A stretch of 64,000 nucleotides of DNA, from assembly GCA_017534535.1 (NCBI GenBank), contig JAFXVZ010000019.1, positions 62,001 through 126,000 on the forward strand, read 5' to 3'. The notes beneath the pieces were generated by a model. The model saw nothing but the letters and a program-made list of their open reading frames with translations. It made no database searches and had not been told where the DNA came from. The DNA comes from Bacteroidaceae bacterium. GTDB taxonomy: Bacteria > Bacteroidota > Bacteroidia > Bacteroidales > Bacteroidaceae. Positions 1 through 8,741 of the stretch are shown in pieces (positions within the stretch are counted from its first letter, which is position 1; each line of letters starts with the position of its first letter). A program made the position numbers and the translations under genes.

Positions 1-521
1 AACTCCTGCACCGAGGTTTCTACACCATTATATATTAATAGCTCGTCGGCAATAGCATCAAGTGGCTTGCGTAACAAACCGTCATCGTCCAACGAACCAA
101 TCAAATACTCTGCCAATTGATGTTGATGATCATCCAACTCATGCTCACCCAACTGATCCTTTAGCGTTTCATAAAAAGAAGTAGTGTCACTGAAAGGAAT
201 CTCCTCCATTCGTTCATTCCGAGAGTAATTATGCTCCTGCAAACGGTAGTCAGGGATATCGTCGTCATTGCGATAGTCGTCCAAGGCATTGTAACTGGTA
301 TCTCCCTCATCCTCAGGTGCAGCCAACTCATCAGCCACATTCTCTGGCGTTTCTTCCTTTCCTTCTTCCAAGGCAGGGTTATCCAGCAGTTCCGACTTAA
401 CACGATCCTCCAACTCCAAAGTTGGAAGTTCCAGCAGTTTCACTGCCAGAATCTGCATCGGGGAGAGGGTCTGCAACTGCTGTTGCGACTGCACTTGAAT
501 CTGATTAGAGTTCTGAGCCAT
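1..521 (-). CDS. rpoN: RNA polymerase sigma-54 factor RpoN (N-terminal part, cut by window edge)
   Basis: Sigma-54 directs RNA polymerase to -24/-12 promoters and needs AAA+ enhancer-binding activators. Only the first ~173 codons are present; the gene runs off the left edge. Seen: a start MAQNSNQIQVQSQQQLQTLS, then MQILAVKLLELPTLELEDRV, the Gln/Leu-rich activator-contact region I typical of the family. An acidic region II follows (residues ~55-110), then the start of the core-binding domain (LGEHELDDHQHQLAEYLIGS). The start codon at 521 is the first Met and precedes region I directly. The gene is divergent from the aminopeptidase P gene with an 80-bp spacer. A weak minus-strand -7 element (TAAATTTG, 542-549) lies upstream. 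Confidence 0.9.
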   Translation of the reverse strand, partial: MAQNSNQIQVQSQQQLQTLSPMQILAVKLLELPTLELEDRVKSELLDNPALEEGKEETPENVADELAAPEDEGDTSYNALDDYRNDDDIPDYRLQEHNYSRNERMEEIPFSDTTSFYETLKDQLGEHELDDHQHQLAEYLIGSLDDDGLLRKPLDAIADELLIYNGVETSVQE

Positions 522-538
522 CTTTTTATCTATTCAAC

Positions 539-570
539 TTGCAAATTTACGAATAAACTTTGTATCTTTG
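539..570 (+). promoter_or_regulatory. Bacteroidota-type promoter for aminopeptidase P gene
   Basis: TATCTTTG at 563-570 matches the TAnnTTTG -7 element, and TTG at 539-541 lies 21 bp upstream as the -33 element. Because the element covers the possible TTG start at 568, the ATG at 601 is the likelier translation start. Confidence 0.7.
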
Positions 571-600
571 CCCATTATAACTAAAAAAAACTTGAATAAT

Positions 601-1974
601 ATGTTCGCAAAAGAAACCTACATGCAGCGCAGAGCCCTGCTGAAGAAAACCGTTGGCTCTGGTGTGTTGCTTTTTTTAGGCAATGACGACATGGGACTAA
701 ATTACGAGGATAATGCTTTCCGCTATCGCCAAGACTCCTCATTCCTCTATTTTTTTGGCATCTCTCAGGCAGGTCTGGCAGCAATCATTGACATAGACAA
801 TGACAAGGAGATCATCTTTGGCGATGAGGCATCCATCGACTTCATCGTATGGGCTGGTATCCTTCCAACCATCCACGACAAGGCAGCTGAGGTAGGCATC
901 AGCGATACCCGCCCATATTTACAAGTGGTTGATTATCTGCAGCAGGCAAAAGCGAAAGGACAACAGATTCATTACCTGCCTCCTTATCGCCCTGAGCACA
1001 AGTTGAAGCTGATGGATTGGTTGTGCATTGCTCCAAGTCAGCAAGAAGGTTCTGTGCCTTTCATCCGCGCCATCGTGCAGCAGCGTAACATCAAGACAGC
1101 AGAGGAGATTGCTGAGATTGAAAAGGCTTGTAACGTGACAGCCGATATGCATATTGCTGCCATCAAGTGCCTCCGCCCTGGTATGCATGAGTATGATGTA
1201 GCAGCTGAGATTGAGCGCATTGCATCTTTAAACAACTGCGAACTGTCATTCCCTACCATCGCCACCATCCACGGTGAGACTTTACATAACCATTATCACG
1301 GAAATCTGGTAAAGCCAGGAGACTTGTTCCTAATTGATGCCGGTGCTGAATTGGAGAGTGGATATTGTGGAGATATGTCATCCACCTTCCCTGCCGACAA
1401 AAAGTTCACGCAGAAGCAAAAGGATGTGTATGTGATTCAAAACGCCATGCATGTAGAGAGTGTAAAAGCTTTGCGTCCAGGCGTTCCTTATATGGATGTG
1501 TATGACCTCTCTGCACGAGTAATGGTAGAAGGCATGAAAGATCTGGGCTTGATGAAGGGAAATGCCGAAGATGCTGTACGCGAGGGTGCCCATGCTTTGT
1601 TCTATCCACACGGATTGGGCCACATGATGGGTTTGGATGTACATGATATGGAAAACCTGGGTGAAATCTGGGTAGGTTATGATGGCAAACCAAAGAGTAC
1701 ACAATTTGGGCGCAAGAGTCAACGTTTGGCCATTCCTCTCCAACCAGGCTTCGTACATACCGTGGAGCCAGGTATCTACTTCATTCCTGAATTAATTGAC
1801 CGCTGGCGCAAAGAAAACAAGTTTACAGATTTCATCAACTACGACAAGGTAGAGGATTATCGCCACTTCGGTGGTATCCGCAATGAGGAAGATTACTTGA
1901 TTACCAAAACTGGTGCACGACGTTTAGGTAAGAAGATTCCACTTACTCCAGAAGAGGTTGAAGAACTGAGATAA
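601..1974 (+). CDS. pepP: Xaa-Pro aminopeptidase (aminopeptidase P, M24B family)
   Basis: A cytosolic dinuclear-metal peptidase that removes an N-terminal residue preceding proline. The N-terminal half is the creatinase-like domain; the C-terminal half is the pita-bread fold. All five expected metal ligands are visible: Asp246 and Asp258 (IDAGAELESGYCGD), His341 (HGLGHMMG), Glu389 (TVEPGIYF) and Glu429 (GGIRNEEDYLIT). At 457 aa from ATG 601 it is normal for the family. A longer reading from TTG 568 would begin inside the promoter and is rejected. The gene ends at a perfect hairpin terminator shared with the convergent kinase-like gene. No signal peptide is seen, so the enzyme should be cytoplasmic. 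Confidence 0.93.
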   Translation: MFAKETYMQRRALLKKTVGSGVLLFLGNDDMGLNYEDNAFRYRQDSSFLYFFGISQAGLAAIIDIDNDKEIIFGDEASIDFIVWAGILPTIHDKAAEVGISDTRPYLQVVDYLQQAKAKGQQIHYLPPYRPEHKLKLMDWLCIAPSQQEGSVPFIRAIVQQRNIKTAEEIAEIEKACNVTADMHIAAIKCLRPGMHEYDVAAEIERIASLNNCELSFPTIATIHGETLHNHYHGNLVKPGDLFLIDAGAELESGYCGDMSSTFPADKKFTQKQKDVYVIQNAMHVESVKALRPGVPYMDVYDLSARVMVEGMKDLGLMKGNAEDAVREGAHALFYPHGLGHMMGLDVHDMENLGEIWVGYDGKPKSTQFGRKSQRLAIPLQPGFVHTVEPGIYFIPELIDRWRKENKFTDFINYDKVEDYRHFGGIRNEEDYLITKTGARRLGKKIPLTPEEVEELR

Positions 1975-1977
1975 AAT

Positions 1978-2014
1978 GATTATCCCCGACCAACAGGTCG
2001 GGGATAATCTTTTT
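1978..2014. terminator. Bidirectional intrinsic terminator
   Basis: A perfect 14-bp stem (1978-1991 with 1996-2009) closes an AACA loop and is followed by TTTTT on the plus strand. It separates the convergent aminopeptidase P and kinase-like genes. The stop codon of the minus-strand gene (2013-2015) touches its edge. Confidence 0.9.
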
Positions 2015-3521
2015 ATGTATGCAAGTCTAGAACGAAACGAGTGCCTTTTGTGAACTTAGGATCAATTTCAAGATCACCATTCATCTTCTTCGCCATCTCC
2101 TTACAAATAGGCAAACCCAGACCATCGCCAGTAGTCAAATCCTTAATTTCCAAGAAAGGTTTAAACACATCCTCAATCTTCTCCTCAGGGATACCACAAC
2201 CTGTATCAGCCACTACAAACTGCTGCACATGCGCGCCACGCTTCTTGAAATCCAACCAGATATTGCCACCAGCAGGCGTATATTCAGCAGCATTATACAA
2301 TAGATGCAGCAAAATATGCGAAACATATTCCTTATGAATCTTAGCATTCATCTTAGGAGCATTCACCATCAAAGTTACCTCAGGCTCAACCTTATCACGA
2401 ATCTCGTCCATTAGCTCCTCGCAGAACTGCTGGATAGGTGTATCTTCCAATTCCACAGAATTATCTGGCATATTCTCCAACTCCGACAACGTCTGGATAT
2501 GATCTGAAAAAGTTAGTAATGCCTGAACCTCTGGTATGCGGCTATCGAGTTTCTGCAATGTAGGATCCAATTGAGCAGAGATATTGCTAATGAACTTAGC
2601 CTTCAATGCATTGTTCTCTTCAGCCAACTTGATGGCTTTCTTCTGCTTACGTGTAACAAAGATGTAACGAAGTAACACAATGGCACCGATAATGAGCGCA
2701 GCAGCCAAGGCAGCAGCCAATACGCATAAACCAATGATAATCATCTGACGAGTACCCAGCGAGCTATCCTTCTCAGCGATAATCGCCTCATTGTCGGCAA
2801 TCTGCTGCTTCAGTGCCCCTGTCTCATCTGCTAATTTCATTGCATTGGCTGAGTCCTTCCAAATGATATAGTTACTATAAGTCTGAGCCACCAAATTAGC
2901 ATTGTTGCTCTTGCGCCCGTTGGCAATCAGCGTCTGATAGACCTCGTCAATCTTATCATATTCCTTCTGGGCAGTGAGCTTATCGGCCATCTCCTTAAAC
3001 ACAGCATCGCCTTGAGAGACTTGTCCGAAAGAATAGTAATATATCGCCTTGTTATACAACAAGTCATTCTTCAAATTCTCATCATTAGCAGCTTTCGCCT
3101 GACTATCCATTGTGTTGATCTGCTCTAGTGCCCTAGCAGAATTCCTCATCTTCATATACATCTGCAGGCGTTCCTTTGTCACTTGGTAGTGCAATGCAGG
3201 TTTAAGGCTACCACCCTTCTGCTCCTCGGCAGTGATGGCTTGGTCAACTCGACGTAACAATTCAAAGCCCTCTTTGAAATAATTCTCCTTGTAATACAAC
3301 GCCGTAGCCTTGGCTCCGCACTCCACGCCCGGTTCTATCTGGCCTCTAGTGGCATAATCGTCGAAAGCACGGATATACAGCGACCTTGCAGCTGCAATGT
3401 TGTTGTTTGCATCTTCAGTTTCTGCACGCTGATGCAAACTACTCTTCTGCCCTTCCTGTGCATAGGTAATTACACAACTGAAGAGCATACCTAAAAATAA
3501 GATTAATACCTTTTTACTCAT
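2013..3521 (-). CDS. TPR-containing membrane histidine-kinase-like protein lacking the phosphoacceptor His
   Basis: A 502-aa protein with a cleavable signal peptide (ending near VITYAQ), a periplasmic alpha-helical TPR-like region (~residues 25-255) and one transmembrane helix (~260-290, IIIGLCVLAAALAAALIIG). A cytoplasmic HisKA-like helix and a C-terminal HATPase_c domain follow. The ATPase boxes are intact: N box LLYNAAEYTP, G1 VADTGCGIPEE, G2 GDGLGLPICKEM. The place where kinases carry FxxNxSHExRTPL reads FISNISAQLDPTLQKL, so the His is Ala and the following Glu is Gln. It may be a pseudokinase or may signal through a partner. It follows the nucleoside kinase gene by 49 bp on the same strand, so co-transcription is likely; no response regulator is adjacent. 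Confidence 0.8.
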   Translation of the reverse strand: MSKKVLILFLGMLFSCVITYAQEGQKSSLHQRAETEDANNNIAAARSLYIRAFDDYATRGQIEPGVECGAKATALYYKENYFKEGFELLRRVDQAITAEEQKGGSLKPALHYQVTKERLQMYMKMRNSARALEQINTMDSQAKAANDENLKNDLLYNKAIYYYSFGQVSQGDAVFKEMADKLTAQKEYDKIDEVYQTLIANGRKSNNANLVAQTYSNYIIWKDSANAMKLADETGALKQQIADNEAIIAEKDSSLGTRQMIIIGLCVLAAALAAALIIGAIVLLRYIFVTRKQKKAIKLAEENNALKAKFISNISAQLDPTLQKLDSRIPEVQALLTFSDHIQTLSELENMPDNSVELEDTPIQQFCEELMDEIRDKVEPEVTLMVNAPKMNAKIHKEYVSHILLHLLYNAAEYTPAGGNIWLDFKKRGAHVQQFVVADTGCGIPEEKIEDVFKPFLEIKDLTTGDGLGLPICKEMAKKMNGDLEIDPKFTKGTRFVLDLHT

Positions 3522-3561
3522 ATCTTTAATTCTTTTATTTCCCCAAAAAACAACGATAAAC

Positions 3562-3575
3562 GATCAATCGTCAAT
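3562..3575. repeat. Short heptad repeat (GATCAAT, CGTCAAT)
   Basis: Two 7-bp units of the xGTCAAT family lie between the nucleoside kinase and the kinase-like gene. The second unit supplies the TGA stop codon (3571-3573) of the nucleoside kinase on the minus strand. It is a degenerate, short member of the family seen at many gene junctions in this window. Confidence 0.5.
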
Positions 3576-5235
3576 AAATAAAACTACTCCCTCCAATAAA
3601 CTCACGAATCAGTGAAGTATATGGAATCTCATTGTCACGAATGGCATAGAAATACTTCATAAACTTCAACAGTCGATAAGCCTCGGCATACTCTCGACAA
3701 TTCTGAGGCACCATATTTAATATGGGCTCCACATGACTGCGGAAAGCGGCAAACTCAAACCATAAAGCCGAATTGAACATCACGTCTGCATTCTCCTGGA
3801 AAGGAAAAATCCACTTATCCTCGCCAGCTCGAACGCTCTGCCAACGAGCTATAGTCTGCTGAGCAGAATAACCTCGATAGTTGAAATCGCGCACAATGCG
3901 ACGTACAAGTCGGTTATCGGTAGTAGGAATCCAGTTGTGATGATCCAGCGCGATAGTTGTCAGGGCCGAAACATATATTTTAAATTTATTCTCATCAGGA
4001 ATCTGAGGGGTCAACTCTGGATTCAATCCGTGGTTGCCTTCCATCACCAGCACCATATTGTTCATCAACTTCAGCTTCTGACCACGATACTCACGCAAAC
4101 CTGTTTGGAAATTATAGTAAGGCAGTTCCACCTCCTCACCACGAAGAATGGCCTGCATCTGTTGGTTGAACAGCTCCAGGTCAAGGGCATAGATACTCTC
4201 ATAGTCATAATCTCCTTTCTCATCTTTAGGCGTTTGTTCACGGGGCAAGAAATAGTTGTCTAAAGAGATGGGGTAAGGAATGATTCCGTTGGTCAACAAC
4301 TGTACCGACAGACGTTTGCTAAAGGTAGTTTTGCCAGATGATGACGGACCTGATATCAGCACCAACTTTACTGGCCTTCCTTCCTGAGTGCGATTGTATA
4401 TCTGATCGGCTATCTTCGCTATCTTCTTCTCTTGCAGAGCCTCCGCTACATTAATCAGCTGTGTGGCATAACCCTTTTGACAGGCATTGTTCAAGTCGCC
4501 CACCGTCTCCATATTCAGAATATGGTTCCAATGCAGATGTTCACGGAACACATCCAGCATCTTCTCCTGCTTCACGATATCATCTATCTTATTGGGATTC
4601 CGGTGGCTCGGTATCCTTAAAAGCAATCCGTCATAGTATTTTACAATATCGAAAACATTCAAAAAGCCCGTTGAAGGTACCAAATTGCCATAAAAGCTGT
4701 CGATGGTATCACCCAACATATAATAATAGGTATAGAGTTTCCCAGACGTTTCCAGCAACTTTACCTTGTCTAAGCGTCCTTTTTCACGGAAAAGCCTGAT
4801 AGCCTCGGCGGCCTGACAATCCACACGCTTGAAAGGTATATTGGCGGCTATGACATCTTTCATCTTTGCTTTGATGGCGTTTACATCCTCCACTGTAAGC
4901 GGTCTTCCTATATGCAGTGAACAGTAATATCCATTCGACACAGGATGTCTTAAGAATAGTTCCCCTTGCGGAAACAGTTCGCTAACAGCCTTATATAGCA
5001 CAAAACAAAGAGAACGTACGTATGTACGCATAGCGGAAGGGTCACGCACATCCAGAAACTCCACATCTTTGTTTTGGTATATCTTGTAGTCGAGTCCTTC
5101 TGACACATTGTTCACCCTGGCACTGATTACAGGATAAGGCATTTCCACCCCTGTAGCAGGATAGATATCCTGCAAATCGCAACCTGTAGGGAACTCCAAT
5201 GACTTGTTGTTATTGACACAAAATATCTGTACCAT
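3571..5235 (-). CDS. Nucleoside kinase: TGS / tRNA-synthetase-SAD-like / uridine-kinase fusion
   Basis: A 554-aa protein of a Bacteroidales family annotated as nucleoside (uridine-like) kinase. Residues ~1-60 resemble a TGS domain, ~60-220 resemble the second additional domain of Thr/Ala-tRNA synthetases (HPVSNGYYCSLHI), and ~280-500 form a phosphoribulokinase/uridine-kinase P-loop domain with Walker A GPSSSGKTTFSK near residue 295. DNYFLPREQTP and YDYESIYALDLE are typical of the uridine kinase substrate region. Domain order and length fit the family; the substrate is not fixed by the sequence. The start at 5235 is supported by an unusually good Shine-Dalgarno (AAGGAG, five bases before ATG). 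Probably co-transcribed with the downstream kinase-like gene. Confidence 0.85.
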   Translation of the reverse strand: MVQIFCVNNNKSLEFPTGCDLQDIYPATGVEMPYPVISARVNNVSEGLDYKIYQNKDVEFLDVRDPSAMRTYVRSLCFVLYKAVSELFPQGELFLRHPVSNGYYCSLHIGRPLTVEDVNAIKAKMKDVIAANIPFKRVDCQAAEAIRLFREKGRLDKVKLLETSGKLYTYYYMLGDTIDSFYGNLVPSTGFLNVFDIVKYYDGLLLRIPSHRNPNKIDDIVKQEKMLDVFREHLHWNHILNMETVGDLNNACQKGYATQLINVAEALQEKKIAKIADQIYNRTQEGRPVKLVLISGPSSSGKTTFSKRLSVQLLTNGIIPYPISLDNYFLPREQTPKDEKGDYDYESIYALDLELFNQQMQAILRGEEVELPYYNFQTGLREYRGQKLKLMNNMVLVMEGNHGLNPELTPQIPDENKFKIYVSALTTIALDHHNWIPTTDNRLVRRIVRDFNYRGYSAQQTIARWQSVRAGEDKWIFPFQENADVMFNSALWFEFAAFRSHVEPILNMVPQNCREYAEAYRLLKFMKYFYAIRDNEIPYTSLIREFIGGSSFIY

Positions 5236-5617
5236 AGTTACTCCTTGTCGTTTATTTTTGGTTTCAACTTGTAAAGATATGACAAATATTTGAAATTATA
5301 TCAAAATACCCCCAACTTTTTTAACTTAAGTAACAAAAAACGCCCATTTCATCAATTCTTCCTTCCACTAATCAGACTCATATTTTCAAGGTTTTGTACT
5401 TTATTCAATAAGAATGCCACAAACAATGGTGGCAGAAAAAGACGAATACCGACCTGTGGTATGAATTGTATAACTTAATTAGAGATAACATACTTCATCG
5501 CATTTGGTGAAAAAGAAAGGTTCTCTCATGTTAGTTCTAACAATTATGTCGTTTCTTTTTTTGTAATTCACTTACCATGCACTATCTTTGCAGAAAAACA
5601 ATAGAAAGGTATAAAAT
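5236..5617. other. Divergent intergenic region (382 bp), no gene seen
   Basis: An AT-rich spacer between the nucleoside kinase (minus) and the Fur-family gene (plus). A weak minus-strand -7 element (TATCTTTA, 5272-5279) lies near the kinase start, and a good plus-strand promoter lies near the Fur gene. A 62-codon open frame at 5290-5478 has no protein-like composition and is not called. Confidence 0.6.
5561..5590 (+). promoter_or_regulatory. Promoter of the Fur-family regulator gene
   Basis: TTG at 5561-5563, a 19-bp spacer, then TATCTTTG at 5583-5590: both Bacteroidota sigma-factor elements with ideal spacing. It sits 27 bp before the ATG. Confidence 0.8.
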
Positions 5618-6034
5618 ATGGATGAGGCAAAAAGTATAGAGATGTTGCAGGAGCATGGCATAAGACCTACGGCTAATAGGATTGTTTTGTTGATGGCATT
5701 AGGAAAAGCTGAGCATCCGCTGACAATGATGGAACTAGAGGATAAGGTGGATACCATCGACAAGTCGAATGTGTTTAGGGCTTTGGCTTTGTTTCGTGAG
5801 CATCATTTAGTGCATGTGTTACAGGATGGGGCAGATGCCGTGCGTTATGAGCTTTGCCATAGTCATGAAGAAGGGCATGACGAAGACATCCATGCCCATT
5901 TCTATTGCGAGCGATGCGGGCAGACTTTTTGCCTAAATGATATAGCCGTACCATCGGTAGCCCTACCTGAAGGCTACCGTATGAGTACGATTAATTACTT
6001 AATTAAAGGATTATGTCCGAAGTGTAGCACTTAG
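5618..6034 (+). CDS. Fur-family metal- or peroxide-responsive transcriptional repressor
   Basis: A 138-aa DNA-binding repressor of the Fur/PerR/Zur superfamily. Residues ~1-80 are the winged helix (HGIRPTANRIVLLMAL, then KSNVFRALALFREHHLVH). Residues ~85-138 are the dimerisation domain with a His-rich metal segment (HSHEEGHDEDIHAHFYCERC) and two CxxC pairs (CERC, CPKC) that make the structural zinc site. Sequence alone does not tell Fur from Zur or PerR. It has its own promoter and converges on the porin gene, overlapping it by 4 bp at the stop codons. Regulation of the neighbouring rubredoxin-porin operon is possible but not shown. Confidence 0.88.
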   Translation: MDEAKSIEMLQEHGIRPTANRIVLLMALGKAEHPLTMMELEDKVDTIDKSNVFRALALFREHHLVHVLQDGADAVRYELCHSHEEGHDEDIHAHFYCERCGQTFCLNDIAVPSVALPEGYRMSTINYLIKGLCPKCST

Positions 6035-7242
6035 AACATAAACATAGCAGCGAAGAGCAGGCGATGATTACTTACATCGTAAGTATTTTTCACTTTACCT
6101 TTGGCATCAGGTGTGCCATACCACGCTGAGGTGAAGTTATATTCTAAGCCAAACTTCCAACCTGGAATGTTATAAGTCAGTTCACCACTGACAGAAGCAA
6201 TCTGGTCAACATTAGTTCCTACACCCACTAAATCAGTTACATTCTTGCTAGCTCCTAAATTCTTTAGGTAGCCTGCATATAGGCCACCACGCCACTTGCT
6301 ACCATACATAATATTCACCCAACTTTGTGAAACACGTAAAGGAGCATATTTCTTCTTACCAGTACGAGTATCAATACTGGAAACACCATAGCCACCCAAA
6401 GTATTGGCATGGTTGAAGTTTTCATTCAAAATGGTCTTGGCAGCAATGGTAAACAAATCCTTAGAGTATTTCCCATGTGCCTCTAATGACAAGCCGTTAA
6501 CACGAGCATTGGTTTTGTAACCTAGTTCGGTCTTAATTTCTGGTATCAATGAGATGAAGTGGGCAGCTACACCAATAGTGTTGCTTCCCTGATGTACGTC
6601 AATGCTGGCAAAGAGTTCAGGAATTTTGCTGTTACGTAAATATTCACGACTGCGTGTATTGCCAGGTCCCATAGATGCCACCATAGCCTGCCAAACCATA
6701 GCAGCACGAACCTTAATCAGATTGTCCTGATACTGGAAATGTAATTGAGGAGTACGTAACAACAATTGGAAAGGTGCACCAGAGTTAAGGTTCATCAACT
6801 CAGGAGTCACTGTGTTCTGTAACGGATGCCAGGTCTGACCTGCCAAAAAGGAGAAGCCATTCTTTGCCAGTTGGAAATAAGCATGACGCATACGAATGAT
6901 ACCTAAGTTGGTACTGTTACCTCGGAAATCGAACTCAATCTTGGCAGAAGTTTTCCATCCCCCTAAAGAAGGTCCCGTAACATCCACGCCCAATCGGGAA
7001 TGCATGTTGTACATATTGAGATTAGCAACACCATTTAAGTCCTTGCCAGAAGGATCCAAATCCTTCGCCTTGGGATAAGACAACAAAGCACCATCCACAC
7101 TCTCGTTGTTCTGGCGGCTGTTGAAATAAAAGTCGGTTCGAACCTGTCCATAAATCTTATAGGTAAAGCCCTCTTTTTGCGCCCAAAGTGTAGGCAGGGC
7201 TATCATCGCAAACAGAGCGAAAGTAAATAATCTCTTTTTCAT
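6031..7242 (-). CDS. DcaP-like outer-membrane porin (second copy in operon)
   Basis: A 403-aa protein with a signal peptide (MKKRLFTFALFAMIALPTLWAQ) followed by a predicted beta-barrel rich in alternating aromatic/polar strands. Strand motifs such as FTYKIYGQVRTDFYF, AKIEFDFRG and the ending NHRLLFAAMFMF (terminal aromatic) fit a trimeric porin of the DcaP-like family. Its paralogue lies 20 bp upstream on the same strand (7263-8477), and the two share many blocks (NTLGGYGV, YGSKWRGGxxxGYxKNxGASK). They therefore look like a tandem duplication. The transported solute is unknown. The stop overlaps the convergent Fur-family gene. Confidence 0.85.
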   Translation of the reverse strand: MKKRLFTFALFAMIALPTLWAQKEGFTYKIYGQVRTDFYFNSRQNNESVDGALLSYPKAKDLDPSGKDLNGVANLNMYNMHSRLGVDVTGPSLGGWKTSAKIEFDFRGNSTNLGIIRMRHAYFQLAKNGFSFLAGQTWHPLQNTVTPELMNLNSGAPFQLLLRTPQLHFQYQDNLIKVRAAMVWQAMVASMGPGNTRSREYLRNSKIPELFASIDVHQGSNTIGVAAHFISLIPEIKTELGYKTNARVNGLSLEAHGKYSKDLFTIAAKTILNENFNHANTLGGYGVSSIDTRTGKKKYAPLRVSQSWVNIMYGSKWRGGLYAGYLKNLGASKNVTDLVGVGTNVDQIASVSGELTYNIPGWKFGLEYNFTSAWYGTPDAKGKVKNTYDVSNHRLLFAAMFMF

Positions 7243-7262
7243 GTTATATCAGTTTAAAGTTA

Positions 7263-8477
7263 TCAAAATGAATACATCACCATGGCATAAGGACGATGGT
7301 TCACAATGGCATGGGTGTCTTTCACCTTGCCATAAGCATCGTTGGTTCCATAATAGGCTGTTGTAAGGCTATATTCAATGCCAAAGCGCCAATGTGGTAT
7401 GTTATAACTGAGAAAAGCGGAAACAGTGAACATCTGGTCGATATTCGTCCCTGTACCGATAAGTCCAGTCACAGGCTTCGAAGCACCAAAATTCTTGATA
7501 TAGCCACCAAACATGCCACCACGCCATTTGCTGCCATACAGCACATTTGCCCAACTTTGCCACAAACGCAGGGGAGCATATTCTTGCTCTCCTGTAATAG
7601 GATCTTTCTTGGTCACTCCATAACCACCCAATGTGTTAGATTGTGTGAAATTCTGGTTCAAGATGGTCTTCCCTGCAAAAGTAAATAAACCTTTGCGATA
7701 ACGGCCATAAAGTTGGAAGTTAAAAGCACTGACACGTTCATTCACTTTAAAGCCTTCATCCGACTGCAATCGGGGGCGAATAGAAGCGAAATGGATAACA
7801 TAACCCAACAGCGAGCCTTCTGCATTATGAATCTCTGCTTTGTGACTAATCTCAGGAATCCCACTATTACGGAGATACTCGCGGCTCCTGCCATTTGGCC
7901 CGACTGACCCACCTTGAGCTTGCCAAACTAAGGAAAAGGCTGCCAAAAACTTTCTAGGGTCATTATACTGAATTTTTATCTGTGGCACACGCCCGGTAGG
8001 CTGATAGGGAGCTCCAACATTGAGACTAATCGTTTCATTGTAGAGCGAATGACCCATGTCGTGTCCCAACTGACCTGCAGACAGCCACCAATGGTCCCAA
8101 CGGAAACGCATCACCACATTACGCAGTCGCAATATGCCTCCAGAGCCATTCAATGAACCTCTGAAATCAATGTCAAACTGCCCGGAGGTCTGCACCTTTC
8201 CCCACTTAGGCCCCATGATTTCGACTCCCATCATGGTGTGCATGTTAAAGAGATTGGCGGAACTGGCTCGGTTAACATCCCTGCCAGTCTCGTCAATCTG
8301 TTTGTCCTTCGGGAAAAGCATCACGAAACCCTCTGACGACTCCTGAGCCTGACGGTTCTGATAGTAAAAGTCGTTTCTGACTTGCCCATAGAACCTAAAC
8401 TTACTGCCTGTCTCTTGTGCCGAGACAGTGACGGTAAGCAGAAAGAAAGCAATTGTCAAAAGCCCATAATGCTTCAT
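7263..8477 (-). CDS. DcaP-like outer-membrane porin (first copy in operon)
   Basis: A 404-aa paralogue of the downstream porin with a signal peptide (ending VTVSAQ), the same N-terminal barrel entry (FRFYGQVRNDFYYQNRQ) and C-terminal strand (VNHRPYAMVMYSF). The barrel core shares RSREYLRNSxIPE and LNxNFxxxNTLGGYG with its neighbour. The start lies only 6 bp after the rubredoxin stop codon, so it is almost certainly on the rubredoxin transcript. Divergence between the two copies is large enough to suggest different solute preferences, which is inference. Confidence 0.85.
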   Translation of the reverse strand: MKHYGLLTIAFFLLTVTVSAQETGSKFRFYGQVRNDFYYQNRQAQESSEGFVMLFPKDKQIDETGRDVNRASSANLFNMHTMMGVEIMGPKWGKVQTSGQFDIDFRGSLNGSGGILRLRNVVMRFRWDHWWLSAGQLGHDMGHSLYNETISLNVGAPYQPTGRVPQIKIQYNDPRKFLAAFSLVWQAQGGSVGPNGRSREYLRNSGIPEISHKAEIHNAEGSLLGYVIHFASIRPRLQSDEGFKVNERVSAFNFQLYGRYRKGLFTFAGKTILNQNFTQSNTLGGYGVTKKDPITGEQEYAPLRLWQSWANVLYGSKWRGGMFGGYIKNFGASKPVTGLIGTGTNIDQMFTVSAFLSYNIPHWRFGIEYSLTTAYYGTNDAYGKVKDTHAIVNHRPYAMVMYSF

Positions 8478-8483
8478 AAGGCC

Positions 8484-8642
8484 TTAAGCCTTGTTGAATT
8501 CATCCTTACCTACTCCACAGATGGGGCACACCCAATCTTCTGGAAGATCTTCGAATGCAGTACCCGGAGCGATGCCGTTATCTGGATCGCCTACAGCAGG
8601 GTCATACTCATAGTCACAAACGGAGCAAATGTACTTATCCAT
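8484..8642 (-). CDS. Rubredoxin
   Basis: A 52-aa electron carrier with one iron bound by four cysteines. Both CxxC knuckles are present: [12 protein letters not shown] and [13 protein letters not shown], with the conserved [12 protein letters not shown] between them. Full length for a rubredoxin. It is the first gene of a minus-strand operon with two DcaP-like porins (6-bp gap to the first), behind a consensus promoter. Rubredoxins of anaerobes pass electrons to rubrerythrin or superoxide reductase; neither partner is nearby. Pairing with porins is unexpected. Confidence 0.96.
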   Translation of the reverse strand: MDKYICSVCDYEYDPAVGDPDNGIAPGTAFEDLPEDWVCPICGVGKDEFNKA

Positions 8643-8692
8643 AATCTTTAAAATTTAAATGTTAGCTAATCAAATTTGTTTTATTCACTATG

Positions 8693-8722
8693 CAAAGATA
8701 CCAAATCTTTTGGCGAAAACAA
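8693..8722 (-). promoter_or_regulatory. Promoter of the rubredoxin-porin operon
   Basis: On the minus strand, TATCTTTG (8693-8700) is preceded by TTG (8720-8722) with a 19-bp spacer. Both elements match the Bacteroidota consensus. It lies 51 bp upstream of the rubredoxin ATG. Confidence 0.8.
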
Positions 8723-8741
8723 AAAATTAATTATTATTATT

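Noticed and set aside
568..600. TTG start at 568 for aminopeptidase P
   Set aside because: The codon overlaps the -7 promoter element, and the extra residues are not family-like.
5290..5478. 62-codon frame in the kinase-Fur intergenic region
   Set aside because: AT-rich, no start context, no recognisable domain.
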